Source of the DNA: Apteryx mantelli | Taxonomy: Eukaryota > Chordata > Aves > Apterygiformes > Apterygidae | Assembly: GCF_036417845.1 (NCBI RefSeq) | Contig: NC_090020.1 | Span: 35,758,425 to 35,822,424 of the forward strand | Direction: 5' to 3' | DNA: 64,000 nucleotides | Part shown: positions 1 to 12,300 of the stretch, piece after piece | How the letters are laid out: each line of letters begins with the position of its first letter | How positions within the stretch are numbered: position 1 is the stretch's first letter | Position numbers and translations under genes: made by a program | Notes under the pieces: generated by a model | Seen by the model: only the letters and a program-made list of their open reading frames with translations | Told to the model about the DNA's origin: nothing | The model's database searches: none

Positions 1-143
1 CATGGAATACTTTTCTTTTGAAGTATAGCCTTCTTGTTAAACAAATTCCTCAGCCAAGGAATGATGTGCTTATCTAGACAATAAGTATATGCTGAAGGTT
101 TGTCCCATGACTTCTCATGTCTTTCTCAATATCCCTCATGTAG

Positions 144-336
144 CCTTGTGGGAGATCCTACACTCGGTGAATACTCCTGCTGCTCTTATTCTCCCGATGT
201 TGTTCCAAGTGTCTATCCAGTAGCGAGCTCACAATATCATTCTAATGCCTCTACATACTATAATAGTGCCGGAAGAGTCAGTGAATCTGCTGAACGAACG
301 TATCCAGTCAGACCGGAAAGTAGGAATGTTTCAAAG
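144..336 (+). CDS. SECISBP2: SECISBP2 N-terminal exon (first in window)
   Basis: It follows a pyrimidine-rich acceptor ending at 143 and ends at AAG|GTAAGC. The phase is 2 in and 0 out. It encodes a Tyr/Ser-rich stretch ([27 protein letters not shown]) that matches the poorly conserved SBP2 N-terminus. An acceptor further left, near 76, cannot be fully excluded. Confidence 0.85.
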
Positions 337-3300
337 GTAAGCAAATATACTATTTCAAAAAATTAAAATTAAGACATTCTTATTTTAAGTCAGTCTTTCC
401 AAATGTTGTGTCCGTTTTTGAGGTGAATAATCACTTTCTGTTCTTGTAGCAATAATGAGGCATTTTAAAAGGATGGTGGTATTAACACACTCAACTTTAG
501 ATTTCAAAGAAGGTTATGGAATTCTGTAATTCGAGCGAATACAGGTTTTCAAGTAGTATATTTGGAAAATGAGGGGCCTGTATTTTTCTTCTCAGAAAGT
601 AGCATAGGGAAAAAAAATAATCATGTATTTGTGAACTGTGCTCATTCATTGTCTGGGCTTTTTCAGAGCCTGGTGTCAGCCCCTGTGACCTGAGTTAAAA
701 AGACCCATGGCTGATATCAGCTAAGCGGCTGATTAGTGATGCAGACCACATTTATCAGTGAAGGAATTCCACCTGCTACAGGTGGAAAACAATCCACAAG
801 CAAGAAAAAACTTGGGTTGGAGTGCAGAGGGAGGAAGGGTTAATGTTAGACATGTTCTCCTTCAATCAAAAGGAAAACAGATGTTTGTGATTTTGTGTGT
901 GTTTGTCCATTTGAGGATAAATTCCCTGAAACTTAGATAAAATTTTCAAACAAAGAATAGACAAGCTACTCCAAATTTTAAAATCAGGAAAAAAAATCAA
1001 ATGTAGTATTAAGCCATTTCCCTCCGTGGTTGGACACTGTGAATCTTTAATTATATGCAATGAGAACAGCCTTGCAAATTAAAGTTATCTGTACTCCAGT
1101 CACATCCTTCTGGTTGGACCTTATTCTCTAGGCAGAGACCTGGTATCTTCACTGTGGTAAGGCACGTGTAGAGGAATTGCAAGGCTAACAGTTATATTAA
1201 GATACAAAGGCCAGAGACTTAAAATAAGCATTTTTAGTGCTGAGAGAAAAGTTAAACACTGAAGCCGTATGGCTCACAGTACAGGTGAGGTAATATTAAG
1301 AAATATAATTTGACTTCTGGGAGGAATTCTGTGATCTATATAGGGCTGGGCTGAGCGCTGTTTCGTGTTCGTTTATTTCTTTGTGAGCTTTAAGAGAGAA
1401 GTTACTGACCTGTGTGGCTTTGCATTAATATGAGCACATCTCATAAGGCCTTAACATGTTAACTTTAGAGGTCAGGAAATATCTCTTCCCCCCCATCCAA
1501 GAAAAAAATATTTGTGCCAGATGTACTTAGCCCAGTATCCTGTAATCAGAAAAAGTTAAGCCACTCTTCTGTGTTGGTGTGAGTGCATGCCTAGTGCTTT
1601 TTTCTTGCCTATTTAGACCATACTGATTCCTGAGCCCAACTCTGGCAAGGTAAATGCCTGGTGAGAATCACAAGGCTTCAGGATTTGTGTGAATATGTTT
1701 GCTTTAGTGGGATCACATAGGTGCTTCTTTTCAAATTACTTTCTGGCTGCTCGAAGTCTTTTGGATGTTGCTGGCACATCAGGCAAGTTTTGCCCGTAGT
1801 ATGTAGATTAGTCAAAGGCTTGGAATGCTTAAAAGATTTTAGCCCTTTTCCAGATGAAACGCAGTTTTAGAAAGTCAGACTGGATGATTTAAGACCAGGT
1901 TTAGGTTTTAAACTATTGGAAATGCTCCAGTTAATTTTAATGAGATCTTGAAAGTACAGTTGTCTAGAAACATATGGATATGATCCATCTTGCTTAGGCT
2001 GCAGTATGTGCTAAAAGTAACACAGTTAACCAAATGTAAATAGGATTCAATAACAAATCTCTAACTGGCTGTTCCTCTGGTTTTTATTGATTATTGATGG
2101 TTATGGTGTACTAACTGTTTATGGTGTATTAACTTAAATTTCAAACTCCAGATGCGCAGTTAGTTAACTATAACTCAAGTAATAGTAGGGCAAATTTGAT
2201 GATTTAACAAAGCTCAAGTAAAATCAACTAAATATGTCACAAATATTTGCAGCAGAGGAGGTCAAAAGAGGGTGAGAAAAAATTGGACAAGAAAAGGCAT
2301 GATGGAGATGACTCTTCTGGCAGAATTGTGAACAGGACTTCTTTCCAGACCTCTGCATGCAGCAGAGATTCCATGAAACCAGGTACACATGGGCTGTTTG
2401 GTTACAAATATATAGAGTAGATGCAAAATAGTTGATTGTGCTATAACCCCCAGTTTGTGACCATGTTTCTAAATCTGTACTAGTTAAGGAGTAGGTTTTT
2501 TCCCGGGTAACTTTTTGACAAGAGATGGTGACTTACCCTTTTTGATGATTCCCCAGGTTCGTGTAAACTGATAAAAAAAGAATTTCCGAAGCAAGCAACT
2601 GAATTTACAATTGCTGTGGATTCACTGTTGTTTATGCATCTTGATTATAATGGCTACTTGGTTTTGTTTTGTTTTGTTTTTTTAATATGAAGTAAGTGTA
2701 GCCATAGTTCTTGTGACGATTACTGTGGTTATGTCAATTGGTGTGCTATAAGACATACATAGAACTGATCACAGGCAAGTTCTGTTGTTTTGACTTTGTG
2801 TACTTTATTCAGACAGGTTCAATAAAGCCACGATCAAGAAGTCAACACAAACTCCAAAAAAAGAGAGTTTACCTGTACCTGCTGTTGAAGCTTCTGCTTT
2901 GGATTTCTCCAAGTCACAGATTTTGGGAAGCAGTGAGGTATTGGATGTACAGTGTAGAAGTGGATCAGTATGTTCAGTGGAAAATAACATTACGTGCCTT
3001 AGTCAACCACTGAAGATACAGATGTCTCCTTCGTTCAACACAGAGGTTAGCTGATGCTTTCATGTTGCAAAGCTCATAAAAACAAAACTTGCATTAAGTT
3101 CAAGAAGTTATTTTTGCATTCGCTATGGTAATTTGATACCTGTTTAAGTAGCTTGTAAGGAAGTTTTATAGCCCAAGGTTTTTACAGTTCTTTTTGTTGA
3201 TGGTGGTGCCAGTGCTTGCCATCTCCTCTTTTATTCTTTCTCACTATTCCTTCCCTGACTATGCTGGCAGTAGATAGGGGAAAGCCATGTACTGTTAGAA

Positions 3301-6300
3301 TGTAGATTGGTGCTGCTATGGTCTTAGATTTCTAGCTTGCCTGTACAGAGCACATATATTCCTAGAGGTTTCTTAATGGCTTTTTGCTTTATTTCTCTCC
3401 TGGAAATAATATGTAAGCAACCATTTATTCAGCAGTTTTAACAGATTAAAAAAAGGAATCCTGTGTCTGTAATATTGGTCTTAATTGCTGTGAATATTGT
3501 TCTTAATTGCTGTGTGTTAAAGGATAAAAATAAGAAGCTGAGTTCCCGAAGGAGGGAAGAAGTTATTGTTAAGATATATAGGTTTCTTAACTTAATTATT
3601 CATGTAGATTTCCTTGTTTCCCTGGTTGTTAGTAAATACAATACTGATGCATTCAGCAGCATGTTAGATGTGTTGTATCAGAGTTTTCAACAGTGATTAA
3701 AGATGATCCTTCTGTTTGAAGGATTCAAATAGCATAGTTTTTCCCAGTTTTGCCTTTCAGTGGAAATGCCTGTGATGGAGAAAATACCTTGTTGCTGACA
3801 CTGTAATTTCCTTTTTCATTGCTAGTTTGAATTTGATGATGGACTTTGTTTTTAATGTTTTTAGAAAGTTAAAACTTTCTTGTTTGTTCTTAGAATTATT
3901 GTTTGGATGCTGTTGTGAAATATAAGCAGACATCATCTTGCTCGTATAGCAGTAGACAGGCATCTGCTTGCATTTTGTAATGTTATAGGGTCCAAATAGT
4001 TCCAGTAAGAAGAACAACAGAAAAACTAGGCTACAAAATTCCCTACACCTTGATCTGTGTATGGATTGGGGACTTTTTTTTTTTGTTTCGTTCAATTTAG
4101 AGTGGTCATTATATTCCTATTTTTATGATATCTAACCATCTATTTTATAGGAAGATGTTTCTATGGAAAGCAAAGCTCCTTTAAAAACTTCAGATGAAAC
4201 AGTAGCCAGCTTAATTCCCTCTTCATTTAATGGTAGAGGTAAGTACTACAGACATAAATTATTTCTCTGTATTTGAACTATTTGCATCTTATTAATTTGA
4301 AAAGATAAAGTATTCGCAGGAGCTGTTGAACAATAAAGGAATTAAACAGTAAGCTCATTACAAAACAAACAAAACAAACACAACTCCAAACCTTCTCTAG
4401 GGGCCTTTTAGTAAAGCAGCTGGCTACATCTCTTTCTTTGCAATACCAGTGTGATTTGGATGGTTTTGTAATTTGTAACATTTGTAAAATTTTTTAATTT
4501 AACACTTTTTGAAATACAAACAGATACTCATGAAAGGAATTCAAGTGAGAAATCATTTAAAGTTAATCTTCAAGCACAATGCCAAAAATATCGTGGAAGC
4601 AAATATTTGAATGAATTTAAATTTTCTTGTATTTTCATTAATATGCAAGTTGATTGTGTGCTGTGTAGTGTGCACCATGTTAATGGCTTTGATCAGTTTT
4701 AAGTGATACAAAGCTTTATCAGTTTCTTTCAACTGAGATAATCATTTATGGCTTACTCTTACTTATAGATTTCATTAGCAGATCAGAACTGTGATTGTCC
4801 TATTTTTCTCTGTGGTCTCATTGATGCTCAAGGGCTAATGTTGCTGCAGTTGCCTCCTGTGTTGATTATGAGGAGAGAGAGTAATACCTGTTGATTTGTT
4901 GGAAGTCTGTTGAGTCATTTACAAATTTTTCAGGAATAAGTGAGAGGTAAATATTTGATCAGTCTGGGTAAGCAGATTTTCTTTAAATAGCTGATGGTCT
5001 AGTAGGTATGTGTTTTTATTCTGTGGCATATGTTATTTTTGTCAAGCCTGTTAAAAAAGAAGATTGCAGTGGAGTACTGTGATATTCTACATTAGTGCTG
5101 AAACGTCCCATTTGTTGTTTTTGCTTACCTGGTCTGTGGCTGTGAGGATGCAGGGTTTTTTGTTTTTTTTTTTTTTTTTTTTTTAATAACCACAAAAATA
5201 TCAAGTGGCTAGTTTCAGGTAAGTATTTAGATGTAATTGAGTTACCTAAGTCCAAAATTATGTGAATTGTCAGCAAGACTCGTTCCTGGAGCCATCAAAT
5301 GTGTTAAGCACTGAAGTTGTCTACACACCTGTCACCATACTTCTGTGCATGCACAGAACTGCACCAGTCTGGACAGTTCCGTGGTTATCTTCCCTCTGAC
5401 TGCCATAAGGATTCAGAAGTGACAGGCCGATCTGCTTAAGTGCCTTGAAAGGCCTACTAAAGATAAGATTTTTCCAGAAATTTTGAAGTCATCTGATAAC
5501 ATTTTTTTCCCAAATGCTGTCCTCCTCAGTTCTTATCCCCCAGAATAAAATAGCTGCAGTATTTATTTGCTCAGTAAAGTTTCTCTCATTCTTAAAGAAG
5601 AATTTAGATTTTGGTCAGTATTTGTTGTGTGTTAAGAATATTTTCAAGATGAATTAAGTATGAATTCTTTCAAAGTGCTGATATCTCTGGATGGTAGTGT
5701 GGATGAAATTCTTGCACACTAAAGCACATAAGAAAACCTTTCAGTTTGTATATTCTAAAAAGCCCTCTGGAGAAATGAAAAGTGCAAGTGAGCATCTTAT
5801 TTCACTCTTTACGAGGAAAGAACATGGCTCTCTACTATATTTGATAGTACTTGATTCATTCATTACCAATCCTTTGCTTCTGAATCCCTGAGAAATATTT
5901 TTGTGACATCTTTGGATATCACTTTTTATGTAACAGCACTTCCTCAGACATCTGCAGATGGTTCTGCTCAGCCGCATGTGTCTTGGGCCATGGTTCTTTC
6001 ACAGCCCCCAAAGAAAATTGTGTCATCGCCAGCATCTGAAGATCTTTCCAGAAGCAAAGGGAAGCAGGATAGTCAGGCAAAGGTACTTGAGAATTGTCTG
6101 CTCTAAACTCATTTCTATTACTGTGTAATGGTGTCTCTTGACCTGATGGATTGCCATTTTTTCTAGACTCCGTACACAGTGTCCACTTATAATGTAGCTT
6201 TTAAGAACAAATTAAAATTACCTTGTATATACTAGAACTTTTTTCTTAGCATCATTAAAAAAAATAACAGGACAGTGCAGCTCCAGCAACACTAACTTCC

Positions 6301-9300
6301 AAAATAACTGATTTGAATACATTATTTTTAAGCTGGACTTTTTTCAAATTTCTGACTTCGGAATCAGACAGAAAACATGGAAATCTAGTCTTATTAAGGG
6401 TGGATATTTCCTACTGAAATCTCAGTAGTGCAGATACGTTCTGATAACTGTGCAGTGTTCTTCAAGTGAAGAGTTCTTGCATTACCTCTGAATTTATGAT
6501 AGGTCTTGAATTCACCTTGTCCACTTAGTATCCTAGCATAGGTTAATTAAGATATGCTTTAGCTGTGTAAGTTCGGTCACTTGTGATTATTTTGAATTTG
6601 TTTTTACTTTTATTTTCATATCGAAATAAATCAATGTTTAACAGTCACTCTCCATGATTTTTGTCAACAGTCAGAAACAAGAAATGATGCTAGTGAAACT
6701 GAGCCTGAAGAAGGGTCAGATAAGAAGAAAAAAAAAAAGAAAAAGAAAAAGAAGCCTAAATCATCCATTGAAGTAGAGAAACCTCATAATGAAACTACTA
6801 CAGTACAGGAACCACCAAGGATTGAGGTACAGTAGAAAGGTCATGGTTGTTGTTATGATTTATTTTTATTGTTGTTTCAAGCGTAATGTGTGTATTGGAA
6901 GGCCAAATGTTAACCCAGCTTTCTACATATTCAAGCTCAGATCTCTTTTGCAGAGGAAATTTGGTCAGGGCTGTTTCAGTTAAGATGTTTGTTGTCAGAA
7001 CTTACAGGTAAGGAAGAGACATGCCTTTTGATTACCAAGGATTGAATGAGCACAGAGGAGGGCAGGAGAGGCAAATGGAAAGCAACAGACAGAAAAGACT
7101 TGGGAGCAAATTTGGAATGATGAATCTGAGTGTCTGGATGTTAACAGATTCTGAAAAAAGTAATTTAATGTATTGAGTGCCATAGTGATGCCGTGATTTT
7201 AAAGAATGTGGTACTAGTATCATCTCAAATCTGGAAGTAATTTTTATGGAGCAGAGTTGTTACTGATTGTTTACATCCCTGATTGGAGGGTTGTAGTCAC
7301 TATTTGCAGATTTTTTCAAATTCATTTAGTCATCGTATGCGTACTAGTATTTTGATACTTCTGTGTATCAGTATCATGAATGCTTTAGACTCTCCCACCT
7401 TAGAGAATTGTTGTATGGTCTGTGGTTAGGTCTCTCTGTTCTTCTGTGTTCAGCCTTCTGTGCTGGAATGACTGCCTGGGTAGATGAGGGAAGTGTGGGA
7501 CAGGTGAGCAGACAGTGAGGTGGACTGAGAACTGGCTGAATGGCAGAGCTCAGAGGGTTGTGATCAGTGGCACAAAGTCTAGTTGGAGGCCTGTAACTAG
7601 TGCTGTCCCCCAGGAATCAATACCAGGTCTGATCCTGTTCAACTTCTTCATCAATGACCTGGATGAAGGGACAGAGTGCACCCTCAGCAAGTTTGCTGAT
7701 GATACACCAGAGGGCTGTGCTGCCATTCAGAGAGACCTGGACAGGCTGGAGAGGTGGGCAGAGAGGAACCTCATGAAGTTCAACAAAGGCAAGTGCAGGG
7801 TCCTGCACCTGGGGAGGAATAACCCCAGGCACCAGTACAGGTTGGGGGTTGACCTGCTGGAAAGCAGCTCTGCGGAGAAGGACCTGGGAGTGCTGGTGGA
7901 CACCAAGTTAAGCATGAGGCAGCAATGTGCCCTTGTGGCCAAGAAGGCCAATGGTATCCTGGGGTGCATCAGGAAGAGTGTTGCCAGCAGGTCGAGGGAG
8001 GTGATTCTCCCCCTCTACTCAGCCCTGGTGAGGCCACATCTGGAGTACTGCATCCAGTTCTGGGCTCCCCAGTACAAGAGGGATGTGGCACTACTGGAGC
8101 AAGTCCAGCGAAGGGCTACAAAGATGATTAGGGGACTGGAGCATCTCTCTTATGAGGAAAGGCTGAGAGAGCTGGGGCTCGTCAGCACGGAGAAGAGAAC
8201 ACTGATGGAGGGGATCTTATCAGCGTGTTTAAATATATGAAGAGAAGGTGTCAAGAGGATGGGGCCAGATGCTTTTCACTGGTGCCCAGTGGCAGGACGC
8301 AAGGCAATGGGCACAAACTGAGACACAGAAAGTTCCATCTGAATTGAAGGGAAACACAAGGAAGAAGGATCACAGTACAGGACACACACATTGCACCAAA
8401 ATCCATGAAGTGGATGCAACATCTATTGTGGCAGTGGGGGACACTTTTCAAGAGCTCCTGGTTTGCTGGGAATGCTCATCAGTGCGAAAAAAGGGGGAAG
8501 TGCTTGTATGGTACTCTTGGATTAGAAGAACGTAAGAAGATTGTACACATGGAGTTTCTTGGGATGTAGGGGATTTAAGAAAATTCTGCTACGTGCAGAA
8601 GTTTACCAGAACAATTGGATTACTTGCTAGTTTTGTAAAAATTGCTAATTTATAAACCTGTTAAAGAGCATAAAGTGATGCACGTGGGGAAAAATAATCC
8701 TGTCTTTATGTACACAGTGATGGCTCTGAACTAGATATTTTCCTTCAGGAAAGAGGTTTTGAAGTTGTATTGATAATCAGGTCAGTGCTGGTACTACTGA
8801 TCAAACAGGCAAACAGTGTTAGGAATTATTAGGAAAGTAGAAAAGAAAATAGAAAATATTATGACCACATAAAAATCCAGGACATGTCTGATCTAAATAA
8901 AATGTGGATTCTGTTTTCTTGTCTGTTCTCCACTCCTTAAAATTATTTATATACACATACACTAAAAAAGATACAGGAAAGGCTCCAGAAATGATCAAAG
9001 GTGTGAAACACTTTCCATATGAGGAAAGACTGAATAAACTAGGACTTCTCAGTCTGTAAAATAGATGACTAAGAGGGAATCAGAAGTGACAAGAAAGTAA
9101 AAATAAGCTATTTGTTTTTTCTTGTAATTTTGTTTGATGTCCTCTGGTTGTTACGGATAATGAGAACAAATAAAAGGAGGTGTTATATCACACTGAGTGC
9201 TAGATCTTACCTGTTCACTTTGTTACAGGATGTTGCAAATGCTGGAAACTTATGTGAATTCAAAAAGTGAATGGGCAAGCTGAAATAAAAATTTATTCCA

Positions 9301-12300
9301 CTGAGGGCTTTTTAAATCCAGATATTACCTCTGGTCCAAGAAGTCCCTAAGGCAGAAGAGTGTGTCTGTAAATTCATTTTCCCTTTTTTGCATTTTTCTT
9401 TTGATATACTTACAAGCTTCTCTCAAAAGTGGGATATTGAGTTAAGGTATGACTGCTCTGACTCAACGCGTCTGTTCTTATGGGAGACTTTATTAGCATG
9501 GGCTATTTAAATTAAGATTTTAGGCTTCAGAAGAAGTATTGGTATGTTCGGTAGTATTGTATCACAGCTAAAAAGTGCAAGGAGAAACAATCAAACAAGA
9601 ACAACTCTGGTGGATTAGCGTCATTGCTGACTGAGGTAGTGAGCTCCCCCGGACACAAGGTGGCCAGTGCAGAGCAAGCTCCGGTGTTTCTGTACTAGTG
9701 ATTTAGTTATTCCATGATCTGGATAATGTATCCACTGCTAGTGAAATTTACTCATGTATCCAAGTGTACATAATCACTTGACTGATTTCTTTGTATTTCT
9801 ACAGTATTTCTGTACTGTAGTCAAGAGTTACGACCCTTTTGCCTGTTCTTTCATTCTTCACCACTTGCATGTTTAAGGCAAGATTGCACAGCTGGAGACT
9901 GTACTAGAAGAAGAGGGGAAGTGGTTTACAAGGCTTTTAAATGGTTTGAAAAACACTCCTTTAGGAGCCATTTAATTCTAATTATTTGTATCAGATGACA
10001 GCAATAACAAGCTGCTGTTGGAAGCATTTTTTAGTAACTCTTTCATCCCTGAATTAGCTGCTGCTGCCTCATAGGTGACTCTTAATCATTGTAGCCTGAT
10101 TACAGTTGATGGCAGACTCAGCTTCATGAATTTTTGTCTAGTAAAAACAAATTATGATGAGTCTTTGATAAGGAGCAGGGAGAAAAACATTTAAACATAG
10201 GAAAGCTCAGTTTTAGGAATTTGAACTTGATAGTTCTTATAAAAAGAATATCTTATCTTTTATTTATTTAGGATGCTGAAGAATTTCCTGATCTGGCAGC
10301 TGCTTCTGATAGGAGAAACAGACTGGGATCTCAGAAGTCATCATTTTCTCCTGCTGTCAGAAAGCAGTCTGAAGTAAGTACTTTTAGGACTTTACCTGAA
10401 TGTTCAGAAAATAAGCAGGAAAAAATTGCAAATTTTAAATGAAACTGAAGGTGGAATTCATCTGACTAAATGTAGATGCCTGTGACGTAGGCCTGTGCCC
10501 ATGCCACTCACCTTAGGTACTCAGTGGACAGTGAAGAGCTAGTCAGTGTAGTCTGTATCCTTACCATCCCAAAGGAGATGCCTGTTTGGTCTGTGAACTA
10601 CTCCCTAAACTCTGGACAGCTGACTCATATGTAGACACCTATGCTGTAGACACTTGAAGTTAGGTGAGATGAATTCTGTCTCTGTGGTTTGTCTTCCTAC
10701 AGGTAATGTTTTGGTTTAATTTTGCATTTCATAATTGTATTATGTTTCTAGGGCATCTGAACAGTGTAACATTTCAGTGTCAAACTGTGCACGGGTAAGA
10801 ACTTGCGAGTCTGACATTGAATCCATCCCAAATGCAAGCTATTACATTAAAACTAATCCAAAGCTGTGCGTGTTAAAACAGAGGTAAAAAAAACATGAAT
10901 CTCCACTGAAGAGTTATAAATCCAAGCTTTTTTTTTTTTTTTAATATGAGTGTTAATGGTACATGAATCCCAAGGATTGAGACTATGACTGCTCTTTCAA
11001 ATCAAAGAAAATAACAGAAATAATAAAAGTGAAGTTCCAGCTTTCTTTTTTTTTTTTTTTTTGAAAGTAGCTTTGCTGCTAGAAGTTTTTGTCCCTTGGT
11101 TTTGTTTCACTGTGAATATTAGTGGTTAAAAAAGAAAAAAAAAAATTTGTTTGCTTTGTTTGGGGCAATAAATTGCATTGGCAGGGAGGAATGAGCAGGA
11201 AAAGGTACACTGATTACTCAAACCAGCTTTGCTATAAAGAAGGTGTAATGCAGACCTGCACTTTAAATGAGATAAACCTTTTAGCTTTATAAGCCTAAGT
11301 GGAATATAACTTCTCAAAATGTACATAAATTGTAGAGGCCTGCTATCATTAAGACACTTGTGCTTTTCTGTAATAAATATTTGAAGAGGAAGCTGCCTTG
11401 CTGTTTCTTCCCCCCCCCCCCCCCCCCAAATCTGAAGAAAGGAAGAAAAGCATGAGTCTCACTAATCAATACAGCACCCAATAAACAGTCATATTTTTAG
11501 AAGAATCTTGTTGCTCGCTACTTCAGGTCTAGATCGTAGCTTTACACCCCTTTTACTGTAGATAGTCTGACTAATACATTCCCTTTGAATTCAATGGTGT
11601 CTTTGCTTTCTCCTTTTATGTATGTCTTTAAATATTTTCTCTTCCTTCTTGTTACCTTTTGCCTCTAAATTTCAAAGGTTGATCTCCCCGAAGAGTCCTG
11701 TGATAGCCGTTCTCCCAAGCTGGATGGAACGCCCAAGGTGGAAGGAATATCAGCAAAGCAAACTACATCTGTTGCATTAGAAAGAAAGAAAATGCAGGTA
11801 AAGTAAATTCATATTTGAAAATAAGTTGGCAACCCAAAATGACAAAGGACACTAACATATTTAAATGTAAGACCTAAGTCCAAGCATGACTGTATTCATA
11901 CTTTGTCACTGAGATAAGTGACAAGTTCCTCTTGATTGGGAACACTCAGTGGTAGTAATTGCTAGGCCCCAATTTCAATGTTGCAGTTTTTAGGGAAAAA
12001 TACTAGCTTTTCATTAATGTATGCAAGTTTCAGGTATCAGGAATTATTGTTTCACCTGTCTTATTTGATCATGACGTAAGTCCTGTCCTCACTGATTGTC
12101 TTTAGAAGTTGGGAACCACTTAAAAGTGGTTCTGCCTCATTTAGATAAGAAGGTCCACTTAGCTTGGGAGAAGGAGGAGGAAAATGGAGCAACAGTGAGG
12201 TGAGTGTGTAGTTCCATGTGGATGAGTAGGTTGTTACATAGCTCTGAGGCAAGATGAGGTCCTGGGCTCAGAAGGAGGAAGTCACATCCCTTAATGCTAT

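Larger units (their letters stand above)
337..5936 (+). other. SECISBP2 introns in the N-terminal half
   Basis: Intronic sequence surrounds the exons at 2253-2382, 2813-3045 and 4151-4238. It is AT-rich and holds no recognisable gene or repeat family. A long T run lies at about 5157-5184. I saw no supported coding exon in the 1.7-kb intron at 4239-5936, and the phases already join across it. Confidence 0.6.
6827..10271 (+). other. SECISBP2 intron with two CR1 insertions
   Basis: The intron is 3.4 kb. It holds a young, truncated CR1 (7450-8355) and an old CR1/L3-like element (8660-9485), both on the plus strand. The rest is unremarkable AT-rich sequence. Confidence 0.75.

Noticed and set aside
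4524-4625. Possible extra SECISBP2 exon (open frame [14 protein letters not shown]...)
   Set aside because: There is an acceptor-like AACAG in the right phase but no usable donor. Exon 4151-4238 already joins 5937-6082 in phase.
5157-5184. Long T run as a processed-retrocopy tail
   Set aside because: No coding or repeat sequence adjoins it. It is treated as a plain homopolymer.
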